Assembly: GCA_050738315.1 (NCBI GenBank)
Contig: JBOHZD010000211.1
Coordinates: 1 to 27,622, forward strand
Direction of reading: 5' to 3'
Source of the DNA: IDS-8 sp050738315
GTDB taxonomy: Bacteria; Pseudomonadota; Gammaproteobacteria; Steroidobacterales; Woeseiaceae
DNA length: 27,622 nucleotides
Below the pieces are notes generated by a model. The model ran no database searches, was not told where the DNA came from, and worked only from the letters and a program-made list of their open reading frames with translations. Shown here piece by piece: positions 1 to 7,499 of this stretch. Each line of letters opens with the position of its first letter. Position 1 is the stretch's first letter. Position numbers and translations under genes: made by a program.

Positions 1-2
1 AA

Positions 3-152
3 GCCGTGCTGGAAAACAGCCGTCCGGCAGAGAACCGCATCGAATGGATATTCGCCATTCTCATGCAGGTTTATTTTCTGGTCAGCTACTTCTCCTGGCG
101 CGAAACGCAGTTCTCGGCCTCGTTCCGGGTCGCCCCACAGGGATCGGCATAA
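3..152 (+). CDS. C-terminal end of an unrecognised protein (partial)
   Basis: A frame open from the left edge ends in TAA at 150-152 and gives 49 residues. They include a hydrophobic, aromatic-rich stretch (IEWIFAILMQVYFLVSYF) that could be a membrane helix close to the C-terminus, followed by a short polar tail. Third codon positions are mostly G or C, as in neighbouring genes, which supports real coding. The last 67 bases overlap, antisense, the 3' end of the di-heme enzyme gene. I do not recognise the family and assign no function. It could be a chance open frame, since only 49 codons are visible. Confidence 0.35.
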   Translation, partial: AVLENSRPAENRIEWIFAILMQVYFLVSYFSWRETQFSASFRVAPQGSA

Positions 153-1267
153 CGTGAATTCTGCAAAAGCGTTTCGTCGGTCAGCGAGGCGAGGAACGCA
201 ATCAGGTCCGCCGTCTCCTGGTCGGTCACCTCGAATCCCCTGACGAACTCGGATTTATAGGGATTGCGGCTGCCGTTTCCCGCGTTCGGGCCAGTGGCAA
301 GCATGCGCCCTCCCCGCTCGTAATGCAGAACAACCTCCGCCAGGGTCTGCATGCTGCCGTCGTGCATGTAAGGCGCAGTCATCGCAATGTTGCGCAACGA
401 GGGCGCCTTGAAGCGTCCCATGTCCCTGCGCTCGCCGGTGAGATCGTAGAGTCCGGTATTGTCCGGCGGATAGGCACCCGTATCGCCGATGTTGTAGAGA
501 CCCGTGTTGTGATAGCCGACGCTCTCGATCACCGCATCGGCGTGTGTGCTGCTGTCGGTGAAATTGAACCCGCCGTGGCAGTGAAAGCACTCGAGTTTCT
601 CGGAAAAAAACAATTGCATGCCTCGTATCTGACTGGCATCCAGCGCCGTTTGATCGCCGCGCAGGTACCGGTCATAGGGCGAGTCGAACGATATGATGCT
701 GCGTACGAACGCCGCCAGCGCGCGGACGGTGTTCAAAACAGAGTATGGATCGCTGTCTGCCGGGAACGCTTCCGGAAACGTCTCCTGGTAATACGCGTCG
801 GTCCCGATCAGTTCCACGATCTGCGATTCGCGCCCGGCCATTCCCATCTCGATCGGTTCCTCGCCGAACATGGGCGTCAACGCCTGCACTTCCAGACGAT
901 CCAGCAGATGATTCGCCCACGTCAGGCGGCTGGCATAGCCGGCATTCACCAGTGTCATCGCGCCTCTCGGATGCAGTTCGCCGGTCGCGCCGACCGATCG
1001 CGCGCGGCCATCGGTAAATGCCAGTTCCTGTCGATGACAGGTGGCGCATGCGATCGTTTGGTTCACGGACAGGCGGGTGTCGTAAAACAGGCGGCGGCCG
1101 AGCGCAACCTTGATATCGCTCATCGCGTTGTCGGACGGCACCGGCGGTGCCGGCATGCCTTCCGGCAGCGGCCATCGGTAGCCTCGGTCGTAACCTGCGA
1201 TCAACACAACAGCCGCTGCAATCAATGCCAGCAGGCCGGCCGCGACAAGGATTCCGGCGCGTTTCAT
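86..1267 (-). CDS. mbnH: MbnH-type di-heme cytochrome c peroxidase/MauG-family enzyme
   Basis: This is a di-heme enzyme of the bacterial cytochrome c peroxidase/MauG superfamily, 393 aa. It has two c-type heme sites, CATCH at residues 74-78 and CFHCH at 227-231, an N-terminal hydrophobic signal/anchor (about 5-25), a Trp at 117 in the inter-heme region, and the family motif PYMHDGSM at 299-306. It should act in the periplasm. Its start codon overlaps the stop of the upstream MbnP-type gene (ATGA, 1264-1267), so the two are translationally coupled. That pairing identifies the MbnH subgroup rather than an ordinary peroxidase. In characterised pairs MbnH oxidises a tryptophan of MbnP to kynurenine; the same reaction here is inference. 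The polar Cys-containing tail after about residue 370 lies beyond the conserved domain. Confidence 0.88.
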   Translation of the reverse strand: MKRAGILVAAGLLALIAAAVVLIAGYDRGYRWPLPEGMPAPPVPSDNAMSDIKVALGRRLFYDTRLSVNQTIACATCHRQELAFTDGRARSVGATGELHPRGAMTLVNAGYASRLTWANHLLDRLEVQALTPMFGEEPIEMGMAGRESQIVELIGTDAYYQETFPEAFPADSDPYSVLNTVRALAAFVRSIISFDSPYDRYLRGDQTALDASQIRGMQLFFSEKLECFHCHGGFNFTDSSTHADAVIESVGYHNTGLYNIGDTGAYPPDNTGLYDLTGERRDMGRFKAPSLRNIAMTAPYMHDGSMQTLAEVVLHYERGGRMLATGPNAGNGSRNPYKSEFVRGFEVTDQETADLIAFLASLTDETLLQNSRYADPCGATRNEAENCVSRQEK

Positions 1268-2073
1268 TGCGTCGACTCAACCCTGAATATTGCCGCCGGC
1301 GCAGTGCTGCGACCGCTCTCGAAATCGATCCCCAGCGCAGCGAAAGGCCGGTCGCACGCAAGCTCAGTCGGTCCCGACGAGCAATCCGTGGGAACGCCGT
1401 CATCGAGCACGACTTCGTCGACCAGCGTCTGCAGATCGATGATGACGGTATCCCTGCCGGGTACGTATCCCGCCAGGCGCGCTTCGGCGCGGTTCGACGA
1501 TTGACAACCTTCGATGTCGGTCACGCTGCCGCTGCAACGTGTGCTGCCGAGGTGCAGCCAGTAACCGTCACTGTCACTCGCAATGCCGGCGCGCAGGAAC
1601 TTGTAACCGCTGGTCCAGTGCCAGTGCATGGCCGTGTCACCCAATGGCGGCTCGGCGAGCAGCGGATCCCCGTGGTTCAAATGCTCGGGGACGCCGATAC
1701 GAAACCTCAGGCCGGTATACGCTGCTTTTTCGATACGACCGCGGAGGGCTGTGTGGGTCCCGGCAGTGCCATTGGTGCAGCCGCCCTCCCCGTTCTCGAA
1801 ATCCAGTAACGCCACCTCGGCACTTTGCCACTGTGGAACGACGACAAGTTCGAGCGGTGTTGCGGTACCGGTCTCGTCAAGCAAGCGCACGTCCGATACG
1901 TAGAATCTCAGGTCGGTCAGGGTGAATTCTGGAGACTCAGCCTTGCATCCGATGAGCCGGTCGCCGAACTGGACCCGAAACGGAATTTCGATTGGCCCCT
2001 TGTCCGGCGCACAGCCCGCAAACAACAGCAGTGGAATCAGTATTCGCGAACGCAACATGACCTGCCCCACCAT
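1264..2073 (-). CDS. mbnP: MbnP-type lipoprotein (metallo-mystery pair, four-Cys motif family)
   Basis: The 269-aa product has a lipoprotein signal ending in the lipobox LFAGC (Cys21) and should be tethered in the cell envelope. The mature part carries the hallmark HWHW at residues 150-153 followed by TSGYKF, and six further cysteines (43, 99, 180, 190, 231, 240), fitting the MbnP / metallo-mystery four-Cys family. Characterised MbnP is a copper-binding partner of MbnH and carries a kynurenine made from Trp. The stop overlaps the mbnH start by four bases. Two starts are possible: ATG at 2073, or ATG at 2058, which has a G-rich stretch just upstream and still leaves a complete lipoprotein signal. 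No methanobactin precursor or biosynthesis gene is visible, so a methanobactin role is not supported here. Confidence 0.86.
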   Translation of the reverse strand: MVGQVMLRSRILIPLLLFAGCAPDKGPIEIPFRVQFGDRLIGCKAESPEFTLTDLRFYVSDVRLLDETGTATPLELVVVPQWQSAEVALLDFENGEGGCTNGTAGTHTALRGRIEKAAYTGLRFRIGVPEHLNHGDPLLAEPPLGDTAMHWHWTSGYKFLRAGIASDSDGYWLHLGSTRCSGSVTDIEGCQSSNRAEARLAGYVPGRDTVIIDLQTLVDEVVLDDGVPTDCSSGPTELACDRPFAALGIDFESGRSTAPAAIFRVESTQ

Positions 2074-2112
2074 GGGCGGTAGCTTGCGTCGCAGGCGCGT
2101 TCAGCGCAAGGA

Positions 2113-2622
2113 TCAGGAGCCGGACTTGAAGATCGGCACGTCGTCCTCGTCCGTCATGGAGTAATCCAGGACACCGGTCACCAGCAGGTCGGTCGAGGCC
2201 TGCGCCACCGACAATTCGGTCTCGACTTCGCGCAACTTGACTTCGGATTTGACGTTTTCAGTAGCCCGTTCCGTCAGTTCCGTTCGCAATTCCCGAGTTT
2301 TCAGGACGGAGTCTTTCAGGTCGGAGCGGAGCTGCAGAATGATACCGTCCTGCTGTTCGATGACCGCCTGTCGCGCTTTGAGCGTACTTGCTGCTTCGGT
2401 GAGTTCCCGGGACTTTTCTTCGATTTGTGCTTTTGCCTTCTCCGCCACCGTCTGTGCGACCCGCACATCCGCGATCAAGGAGCGGATCCGGTCATCGCGC
2501 GGGTCGCGCTTCCCGGCGCTCAATTTGCGGCCGAGGTAGCCGGCGATTTTCGCAACGAGCCAGCCGGCCAGAAAGGCGCCTCCGGTCAGAATCAGCAGCG
2601 TTTGCGGCGTTTCCATTTGCAT
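2113..2622 (-). CDS. Membrane-anchored coiled-coil protein of unknown function
   Basis: From the Met at 2622 the product is 169 aa. One N-terminal membrane helix (about residues 8-27, TLLILTGGAFLAGWLVAKIAG) is followed by a short basic stretch and about 100 residues rich in Glu, Lys, Ala and Leu that look like a continuous coiled coil. The C-terminus is a polar tail ending in KSGS. The open frame extends to an upstream ATG at 2697, but those 25 residues look non-native; neither start has a strong ribosome-binding site. It lies 39 bp upstream of mbnP on the same strand, so it may be the first gene of that operon. The topology resembles small YhcB/DUF1043-like anchored coiled-coil proteins, but I cannot assign it to a family. 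Confidence 0.7.
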   Translation of the reverse strand: MQMETPQTLLILTGGAFLAGWLVAKIAGYLGRKLSAGKRDPRDDRIRSLIADVRVAQTVAEKAKAQIEEKSRELTEAASTLKARQAVIEQQDGIILQLRSDLKDSVLKTRELRTELTERATENVKSEVKLREVETELSVAQASTDLLVTGVLDYSMTDEDDVPIFKSGS

Positions 2623-2780
2623 TGCGGATCGAACGTCAATGATGGCAATGACATAGCCTATGCTTTTGCCTGTCCGGAGACAGGACGGAGTTCTCATTCC
2701 GACCGGGCGACCGTCGTATCTGCCCGCGGCCAGCGATTGAATTGACTGAATTCATACGAGCATAAACAGATAGTTCGGTT

Positions 2781-2794
2781 AATCTTTTAAGATT
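2781..2794. other. Short AT palindrome at the GDPD 3' end
   Basis: AATCTT-TT-AAGATT is a perfect 6-bp inverted repeat with a 2-nt centre, overlapping the TAA stop of the phosphodiesterase gene (2793-2795). It stands out in otherwise GC-rich sequence. The stem is too weak and lacks a clear U-tract for a confident terminator call. Confidence 0.3.
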
Positions 2795-3764
2795 ATTCTG
2801 TAAGCCCGGCCCGGCCCGCCTCGAGCGCGAGCCGCACACGATCCGGAAAATCGGTGAACAGGCCGTCGATGCAGAGGGCTGTGACGAACCATTGCACCAG
2901 CTCGCCGAACGCAGCGAAGCCCACCGGAATCTCATCCGCGCGAAATGTGTACGCATGCACCTCCAGATGGGCCGCGTGCGCGGCGCTTACCAGACCGCTG
3001 GAGACCGGTTGCCCGTCGATTTCGGCCAGGGTGTAGAGGTGGTTCAGCCAGGGCCCGATACCGTCGACGATCTCCGAGAGCTGCGCCAGGCCTTCGGCAC
3101 TTCTGAGCCATTCGTAATCGGCGTCGGATTCGCTCCAGGCGTTTTCTCCGATGAGCTGGATCAGCCGCAGGTCGGAACCGAGGTCCCCGCGGATTCGCCG
3201 CAGTTCTGCGGGATCGAAACACTGCACGTAAACGGGATCGGCGCGGCGCGAGAAGCCGTACTCGTCCAGGGCCGCGAGCAGCAGGGCGCCGACATCGACG
3301 CCCTCCTCCCGATGCCAGGCTGGCCGTTTGATTTCCGGGTAGAGCCCGACCGTGCGGCCGGTTGACGCATTGAGGCCCAGAATCATCTCGATTTCGTCGC
3401 TGAGCGTCGGTATCCGGAAGTGGCCGGTAGCGGTCGGAAAACGTCCCGGATACACGGCGTTCGTGCCGTCGGCGGTGCGGCGTTCGTGGATCGTGAGGGT
3501 CTGCAACTCGGCCAGGTCGAAATCGCGCGCATAGTAGCGCCGGTCCTGCCGGTGGCGGGTCGGAAAGCGGGCAGCCACATCCGTGACCCGGTCGAGATGG
3601 ATGTCATGCAGCACGACGAGCCGATCGTCGCGGGTCGCGACGACGTCCTGCTCGAGGTAATGCGCGCCGAGGCCGTAGGCCAGCGCCTTGGCTTCGAGCG
3701 TATGCTCCGGCAGGTAGCCGGAGGCACCCCGGTGCGCAATGATCAAGGGGTTCTGGTCGAACAC
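2793..3764 (-). CDS. glpQ: Glycerophosphodiester phosphodiesterase (GlpQ-like)
   Basis: The 323-aa protein belongs to the GDPD family, which hydrolyses glycerophosphodiesters to glycerol-3-phosphate and an alcohol (EC 3.1.4.46), salvaging phospholipid head groups. Visible catalytic and metal residues are His11-Arg12 (AHRGASGYLPEHT), Glu38 and Asp40 (YLEQD) and His53 (VVLHD). The long region after residue 60, with segments like RYYARDFDLAELQTL, resembles the periplasmic GlpQ type rather than short UgpQ. Yet the reading frame starts at GTG 3764 with no signal peptide and no recognisable ribosome-binding site, so the protein appears cytoplasmic unless the true start is further upstream at a rare codon. 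It follows the TIR-like gene on the same strand after a 75-bp AT-rich gap. Confidence 0.9.
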   Translation of the reverse strand: MFDQNPLIIAHRGASGYLPEHTLEAKALAYGLGAHYLEQDVVATRDDRLVVLHDIHLDRVTDVAARFPTRHRQDRRYYARDFDLAELQTLTIHERRTADGTNAVYPGRFPTATGHFRIPTLSDEIEMILGLNASTGRTVGLYPEIKRPAWHREEGVDVGALLLAALDEYGFSRRADPVYVQCFDPAELRRIRGDLGSDLRLIQLIGENAWSESDADYEWLRSAEGLAQLSEIVDGIGPWLNHLYTLAEIDGQPVSSGLVSAAHAAHLEVHAYTFRADEIPVGFAAFGELVQWFVTALCIDGLFTDFPDRVRLALEAGRAGLTE

Positions 3765-3780
3765 GTACAGCGCCGGTGAG

Positions 3781-3840
3781 TGATTAAGAAAATAGATTAA
3801 ATAAACTTGATTTTATATTGTTTTCACAGTCTTTATGCTT
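3781..3840. promoter_or_regulatory. AT-rich spacer, likely leftward promoter region
   Basis: These 60 bases contain only 12 G/C (20%), in sharp contrast with the flanking genes. They lie immediately upstream of the leftward phosphodiesterase gene and end at the stop of the TIR-like gene. Several TATA-like and TTTATT-like hexamers occur on the minus strand, so I cannot choose a unique -10/-35 pair. A promoter for the phosphodiesterase is the simplest reading. Confidence 0.35.
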
Positions 3841-4289
3841 CAGGGAAAATCGATCACGTCCCACCGGGCGGTGTCCTCCAGCCGCGCCTGACGGCGCAGT
3901 GCGTCGGCGATTTCGCGCGAATTCCATTCGATCTGCTCGTTGACCCGGTCGACGAGTTCTTTGGGCGTTTCGGTCATGCCGCCGAACGGCCGCACGGCGA
4001 TCATCGGTTTTTCGTTCGCGTCGGCGACATCCATCTGAAAGCGAATGAGGTCCCCGTTCTGGGCGTACTGGCTGGCCAGCACCACCATCGCCTCGCATTC
4101 CTTGATCTGTCTGATCAGTTCCGCCTTGATTGCATCCATGCCACCGCTGGCGGGGACATTCTCGGGTTTGCTGCAGTTGAGGTAAAAGAAGCGGTCGACG
4201 CCTTCAAGGAACTCGAAAACCCGAAGATAGTCTTCATCCTCCGTAAAGGTGTGGGTTACAAAGACCCGGATTGGATTATTTTCGTACAC
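3840..4289 (-). CDS. Standalone TIR-like domain protein (MTH538/ThsB fold, DUF1863)
   Basis: The product is 149 aa and consists of one domain. It opens with beta-strand IRVFVTHTF (residues 7-15) followed by acidic TEDEDYLRVFEFLE, and contains a hydrophobic strand AMVVLASQY (67-75), PMIAVRPFGG (95-104) and EWNSREIADALRRQ (121-134). This is the pattern of the TIR-like MTH538 family, to which the Thoeris sensor ThsB belongs. Known ThsB proteins make a cyclic-ADP-ribose-type signal on phage infection; nothing here proves such activity. GTG at 4289 is preferred over GTG at 4301 because GGAGG (4295-4299) lies 5 nt upstream of it. No Thoeris effector (ThsA) is adjacent. The neighbours are a GDPD gene and a divergent EEP-family hydrolase. 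Confidence 0.75.
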   Translation of the reverse strand: MYENNPIRVFVTHTFTEDEDYLRVFEFLEGVDRFFYLNCSKPENVPASGGMDAIKAELIRQIKECEAMVVLASQYAQNGDLIRFQMDVADANEKPMIAVRPFGGMTETPKELVDRVNEQIEWNSREIADALRRQARLEDTARWDVIDFP

Positions 4290-4294
4290 GGCCG

Positions 4295-4299
4295 CCTCC
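4295..4299 (-). promoter_or_regulatory. Ribosome-binding site fixing the TIR-like gene start
   Basis: GGAGG on the minus strand, 5 nt upstream of GTG at 4289. It is the best Shine-Dalgarno in this part of the window and makes the upstream in-frame GTG (4301) unlikely as the start. Confidence 0.6.
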
Positions 4300-4506
4300 A
4301 CATGCCGTCGCCATCGGCGCCGGCCTCCAGTTTAACGAATTGCAACTTCGGCTGACCAGTTGTATCGTCGCCGCCGGCTGGCGCCATGTGCCCGATTTCA
4401 GGCAGTTTTCACCGTGCCTGGCTTTCTGTATCGTAGCCCCCACATCGCCGCACGAGTTGCGACCCGCCGGCCCGCCTGGATGACAGGTGCTTGATCCGAC
4501 ATTGCC

Positions 4507-5241
4507 ATGCGATTACTCCTATATAACATTCGTTATGCGGTCGGCGGCGGCGCATCCATGCATATGCCCCTCCCCGGTGCCGGCTACCTGCTTGGCAACC
4601 AGACCGTGCTGCCGGAAATAACGACCTTCATACGGTCCGCGAAACCGGATATTGTCGGACTGGTCGAGGTCGATACCGGCTCGATTCGCAGTCGTCGCGT
4701 CAATCAGGCCGAGAAGATCGCGGCGGAACTCGGCTTGACTTCGTCCTACGAAATTAAATACGGCGAAAAGTCGATCAACCAGTTATTGCCGATTATCCGC
4801 AAGCAGGGGAACGCATTTCTGGCTGCCCCGTGGGTCCAGGGCGAGACTTTCCATTATTTCGACACCGGTATTAAACGCCTGATTATCGAGCTGGAAATGG
4901 AGCGTTTCGCGGTTTTCCTGGTGCACCTGTCGCTGAAATACCGTCACCGGCATCTGCAATTGCGGAAACTGTATGATCTCATCGAGGCGACCGAGAAGCC
5001 GGTCATCGTGGCCGGAGACTTCAATACGTTCTGGGGAGAGAACGAGATCTACCTCTTCATGCGTGCCGCGGGCCTGAAAAGCGCCAATGTGCGGCATCTG
5101 CCGACTTATCCGAGCCGTTCACCGCGGAAGGAACTGGACTTCGTTCTTTACCAGGACGGTATCGTCGTGACGGACTTCGACGTGCCGCGAGTCCGGTTCT
5201 CCGACCACTTGCCGCTCATCTGCGATTTTGAAGTCAACTAA
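4507..5241 (+). CDS. Endonuclease/exonuclease/phosphatase (EEP) superfamily protein
   Basis: The 244-aa protein shows the EEP metal-dependent phosphoesterase signature: Asn7 in LLLYNIRY, metal-binding Glu54 in IVGLVEVD, His140 in FLVHLSL, Asp171 and Asn173 in VAGDFNTF, Asp211 in ELDFVL, and the terminal catalytic pair Asp232-His233 in FSDHLPL. The superfamily includes DNA repair nucleases, inositol phosphatases and sphingomyelinases, and the substrate cannot be read from sequence. No signal peptide is visible, so it is probably cytoplasmic. It ends 47 bp before the fadJ-like gene on the same strand and may be co-transcribed with it. The 5' gap to the divergent TIR-like gene (4290-4506) should hold promoters for both, but no convincing -35/-10 pair stood out. 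Confidence 0.85.
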   Translation: MRLLLYNIRYAVGGGASMHMPLPGAGYLLGNQTVLPEITTFIRSAKPDIVGLVEVDTGSIRSRRVNQAEKIAAELGLTSSYEIKYGEKSINQLLPIIRKQGNAFLAAPWVQGETFHYFDTGIKRLIIELEMERFAVFLVHLSLKYRHRHLQLRKLYDLIEATEKPVIVAGDFNTFWGENEIYLFMRAAGLKSANVRHLPTYPSRSPRKELDFVLYQDGIVVTDFDVPRVRFSDHLPLICDFEVN

Positions 5242-5288
5242 GCGCCAGCGGTAGCCAACTTGACGCGCTATTCCAACCGGACCTGCCC

Positions 5289-7358
5289 ATGACAGAAACA
5301 ACAGACAACCACATGCAAAGCGGCGAGCTGGCTCACTGGCGCGCAGAAAGAGACAACGACGGTATCGTCTGGTTACGCATCGACCAAGTGGGTAGCAGCG
5401 TCAATGTACTGTCAGGGCCCGTGCTGCGCGAACTCGACATTGCCCTCCTGCCCTATGAACGCGATCCGCCTCGGGGACTGGTGATCCATTCCGGCAAACG
5501 GAGCGGTTTCATCCTGGGCGCGGATATCAACGAATTCACCGAAATCGAAACCCCGGAAGAAGCCTACGAGGTGATCCGTCTCGGACAGCAGGTGCTCGAC
5601 AAACTCGAAGCACTGCGCTGCCCGACGGTCGCAGTCATCAACGGTTTTGCGTTGGGTGGCGGCCTGGAACTGGCCCTGGCCTGCGATTACCGCGTGGCAT
5701 TGCAGAACCCCAAGCCGATTCTGGGATTGCCGGAGGTGCAACTCGGCATCCACCCCGGCTTCGGCGGCACCGTCCGGACGGTGCGTCTGTGCGGGGTGCG
5801 CGCTGCGATGCACCTCATGCTCACAGGCAAATCGATCACCCCCTCCCAGGCCGTCCGGCAGAAGCTCATCGACCGCATCGCGGGGCCGGACAACTGGAAA
5901 CAGGCTGCGAAAGAGATGATTGCGGCGGGCACGCGCAACGTTGTTGCACCGATGGTCGACCGGATGCTGAACCTCCTGCCGGCACGGCCATTCGTCGCAC
6001 GCATGCTGCGCCGGCAGGTGGCGGAGCACGCGCGGCCGGACCACTACCCTGCTCCTTACGCGATCATCAATCTATGGAAACGCCACGGTGCGTCCGGGCG
6101 CACGGGCTTTGAAGCCGAAGCGCGCTCGATCTCGGAACTGATGTGCGGTAGCACCTCGCGCAACCTCGTGCGCGTCTTTTTTCTGCAGAACCGTCTCAAG
6201 TCGCAGGGCGAGAAACCCGCAAAACGCATCAAACGTGTCCACGTGGTTGGCGCCGGCGTGATGGGAGGCGATATTGCCGCCTGGTGTGCACTCCGCGGGA
6301 TGCAGGTCACGCTACAGGATCGGGGCGCGGAATACATTCAGCCGGCGCTGGATCGCGCCGCAAAACTCTTTGAAAAAAAAATACGGGATGCAAACGAACG
6401 CAGTGAAGCCTCGTCGAGGTTGCAGGCGGACGTGGACGGTAGCGGAATCGCCGCGGCAGACCTGGTCATCGAGGCAATCTTCGAGAATCTCGAAGCGAAA
6501 CAGAAGCTCTATGCGTCGTTGCAGAAAAAGATGAAAGCCGACGCCGTGCTGGCGACCAATACGTCCAGCATCCGGCTCGAGGAGCTGCGGACGGTCCTCG
6601 ACCAGCCGCGCCGCTTCATCGGGCTGCATTTTTTCAACCCGGTCGCCAGGCTGCCGCTGGTCGAAGTGATCCGCTGTGACGATACGCAATCAGAGGTACT
6701 CGACCCGGCATTCGCGTTTGTGCAGGACATTGGTAAATCCCCGCTGGAATGCGCGAGTTCGCCCGGCTTTGTCGTCAATCGCGTACTCGCGCCATACATG
6801 GCGGAAGCGCTGCACCTGGCTGAATCCGGCATTTCGCTGCCTGCCATTGATCGAGCTGCCGAAGATTTCGGTATGCCCATGGGGCCGGTCGAACTGGTCG
6901 ACAGCGTCGGTATCGATATCGCGTTGCATGTCTCGGAAGTGCTCGGTTCGGCATTCGACAGGCCGGTGCCGGCGCGTCTCGAAGAAATGGTCGAGAAAAA
7001 GCAACTCGGCCGCAAATCCGGGCAGGGATTTTATGCGTGGGAAGACGGCAAGGCCGTCAAACCTGAAGTATCGGACGAAGTTTTGCCGGATGACCTTCAG
7101 GATCGTTTAATGCTGCCGATGGTGAATGAAGCGGTCGCGTGTCTCTCCGAAGGGGTCGTTGCCGATGCCGACCTGCTCGATGCGGGTGTCATTTTCGGCA
7201 CCGGATTCGCGCCGTTTCGCGGCGGGCCGCTGCACTATGTGCGGGAACGCGGGAAGGACGATGTCGTACAAGCGCTGCGGGCACTGCAGCAGAAATACGG
7301 CGATCGTTTCCGCCCGCACGCAGGATGGTCGAAACTCGAATGGAACGAGCCCGAATAA
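5289..7358 (+). CDS. fadJ: Multifunctional fatty-acid oxidation enzyme, enoyl-CoA hydratase/3-hydroxyacyl-CoA dehydrogenase
   Basis: This is a 689-aa FadB/FadJ-type alpha subunit of fatty-acid beta-oxidation. The N-terminal crotonase domain has the oxyanion-hole region GADI (77-80) and both catalytic glutamates, Glu127 (GGGLELAL) and Glu149 (GLPEVQLG). A Rossmann NAD+ motif GAGVMG lies at 321-326, and the dehydrogenase His447 is in IGLHFFNP, followed by the two C-terminal dehydrogenase domains. The enzyme hydrates trans-2-enoyl-CoA and oxidises the 3-hydroxyacyl-CoA with NAD+; thiolysis needs a partner FadI/FadA thiolase, which is not in the window. FadB and FadJ are both near 715-730 aa, so this one is slightly short, mainly at the N-terminus and linker. 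The choice of FadJ over FadB rests on the absence of a FadB-type partner gene and is not certain. Confidence 0.9.
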   Translation: MTETTDNHMQSGELAHWRAERDNDGIVWLRIDQVGSSVNVLSGPVLRELDIALLPYERDPPRGLVIHSGKRSGFILGADINEFTEIETPEEAYEVIRLGQQVLDKLEALRCPTVAVINGFALGGGLELALACDYRVALQNPKPILGLPEVQLGIHPGFGGTVRTVRLCGVRAAMHLMLTGKSITPSQAVRQKLIDRIAGPDNWKQAAKEMIAAGTRNVVAPMVDRMLNLLPARPFVARMLRRQVAEHARPDHYPAPYAIINLWKRHGASGRTGFEAEARSISELMCGSTSRNLVRVFFLQNRLKSQGEKPAKRIKRVHVVGAGVMGGDIAAWCALRGMQVTLQDRGAEYIQPALDRAAKLFEKKIRDANERSEASSRLQADVDGSGIAAADLVIEAIFENLEAKQKLYASLQKKMKADAVLATNTSSIRLEELRTVLDQPRRFIGLHFFNPVARLPLVEVIRCDDTQSEVLDPAFAFVQDIGKSPLECASSPGFVVNRVLAPYMAEALHLAESGISLPAIDRAAEDFGMPMGPVELVDSVGIDIALHVSEVLGSAFDRPVPARLEEMVEKKQLGRKSGQGFYAWEDGKAVKPEVSDEVLPDDLQDRLMLPMVNEAVACLSEGVVADADLLDAGVIFGTGFAPFRGGPLHYVRERGKDDVVQALRALQQKYGDRFRPHAGWSKLEWNEPE

Positions 7359-7489
7359 CGTGGCTTCGAGATGAGGATCGATTGCCGTGCGAGGAAGCGC
7401 AAACTGTGCACCGCTTCACGACGAACCGCCCGGGTATCGGAAGCCGGCAGATTGAAGGTAGAATGACTTTTCGGCCAATGAGTACTGAC

Positions 7490-7493
7490 AGGA
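7490..7493 (+). promoter_or_regulatory. Ribosome-binding site for the cNMP-rhodanese gene
   Basis: AGGA lies 6 nt upstream of ATG 7500 and fixes the start. A TAGAAT hexamer at 7459-7464 could be a -10 for the same gene, but no good -35 partner precedes it. Confidence 0.45.
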
Positions 7494-7499
7494 TGAAAA

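Noticed and set aside
323..1504. 393-codon plus-strand open frame
   Set aside because: Shadow of the MbnH-type gene, which has two heme motifs on the opposite strand.
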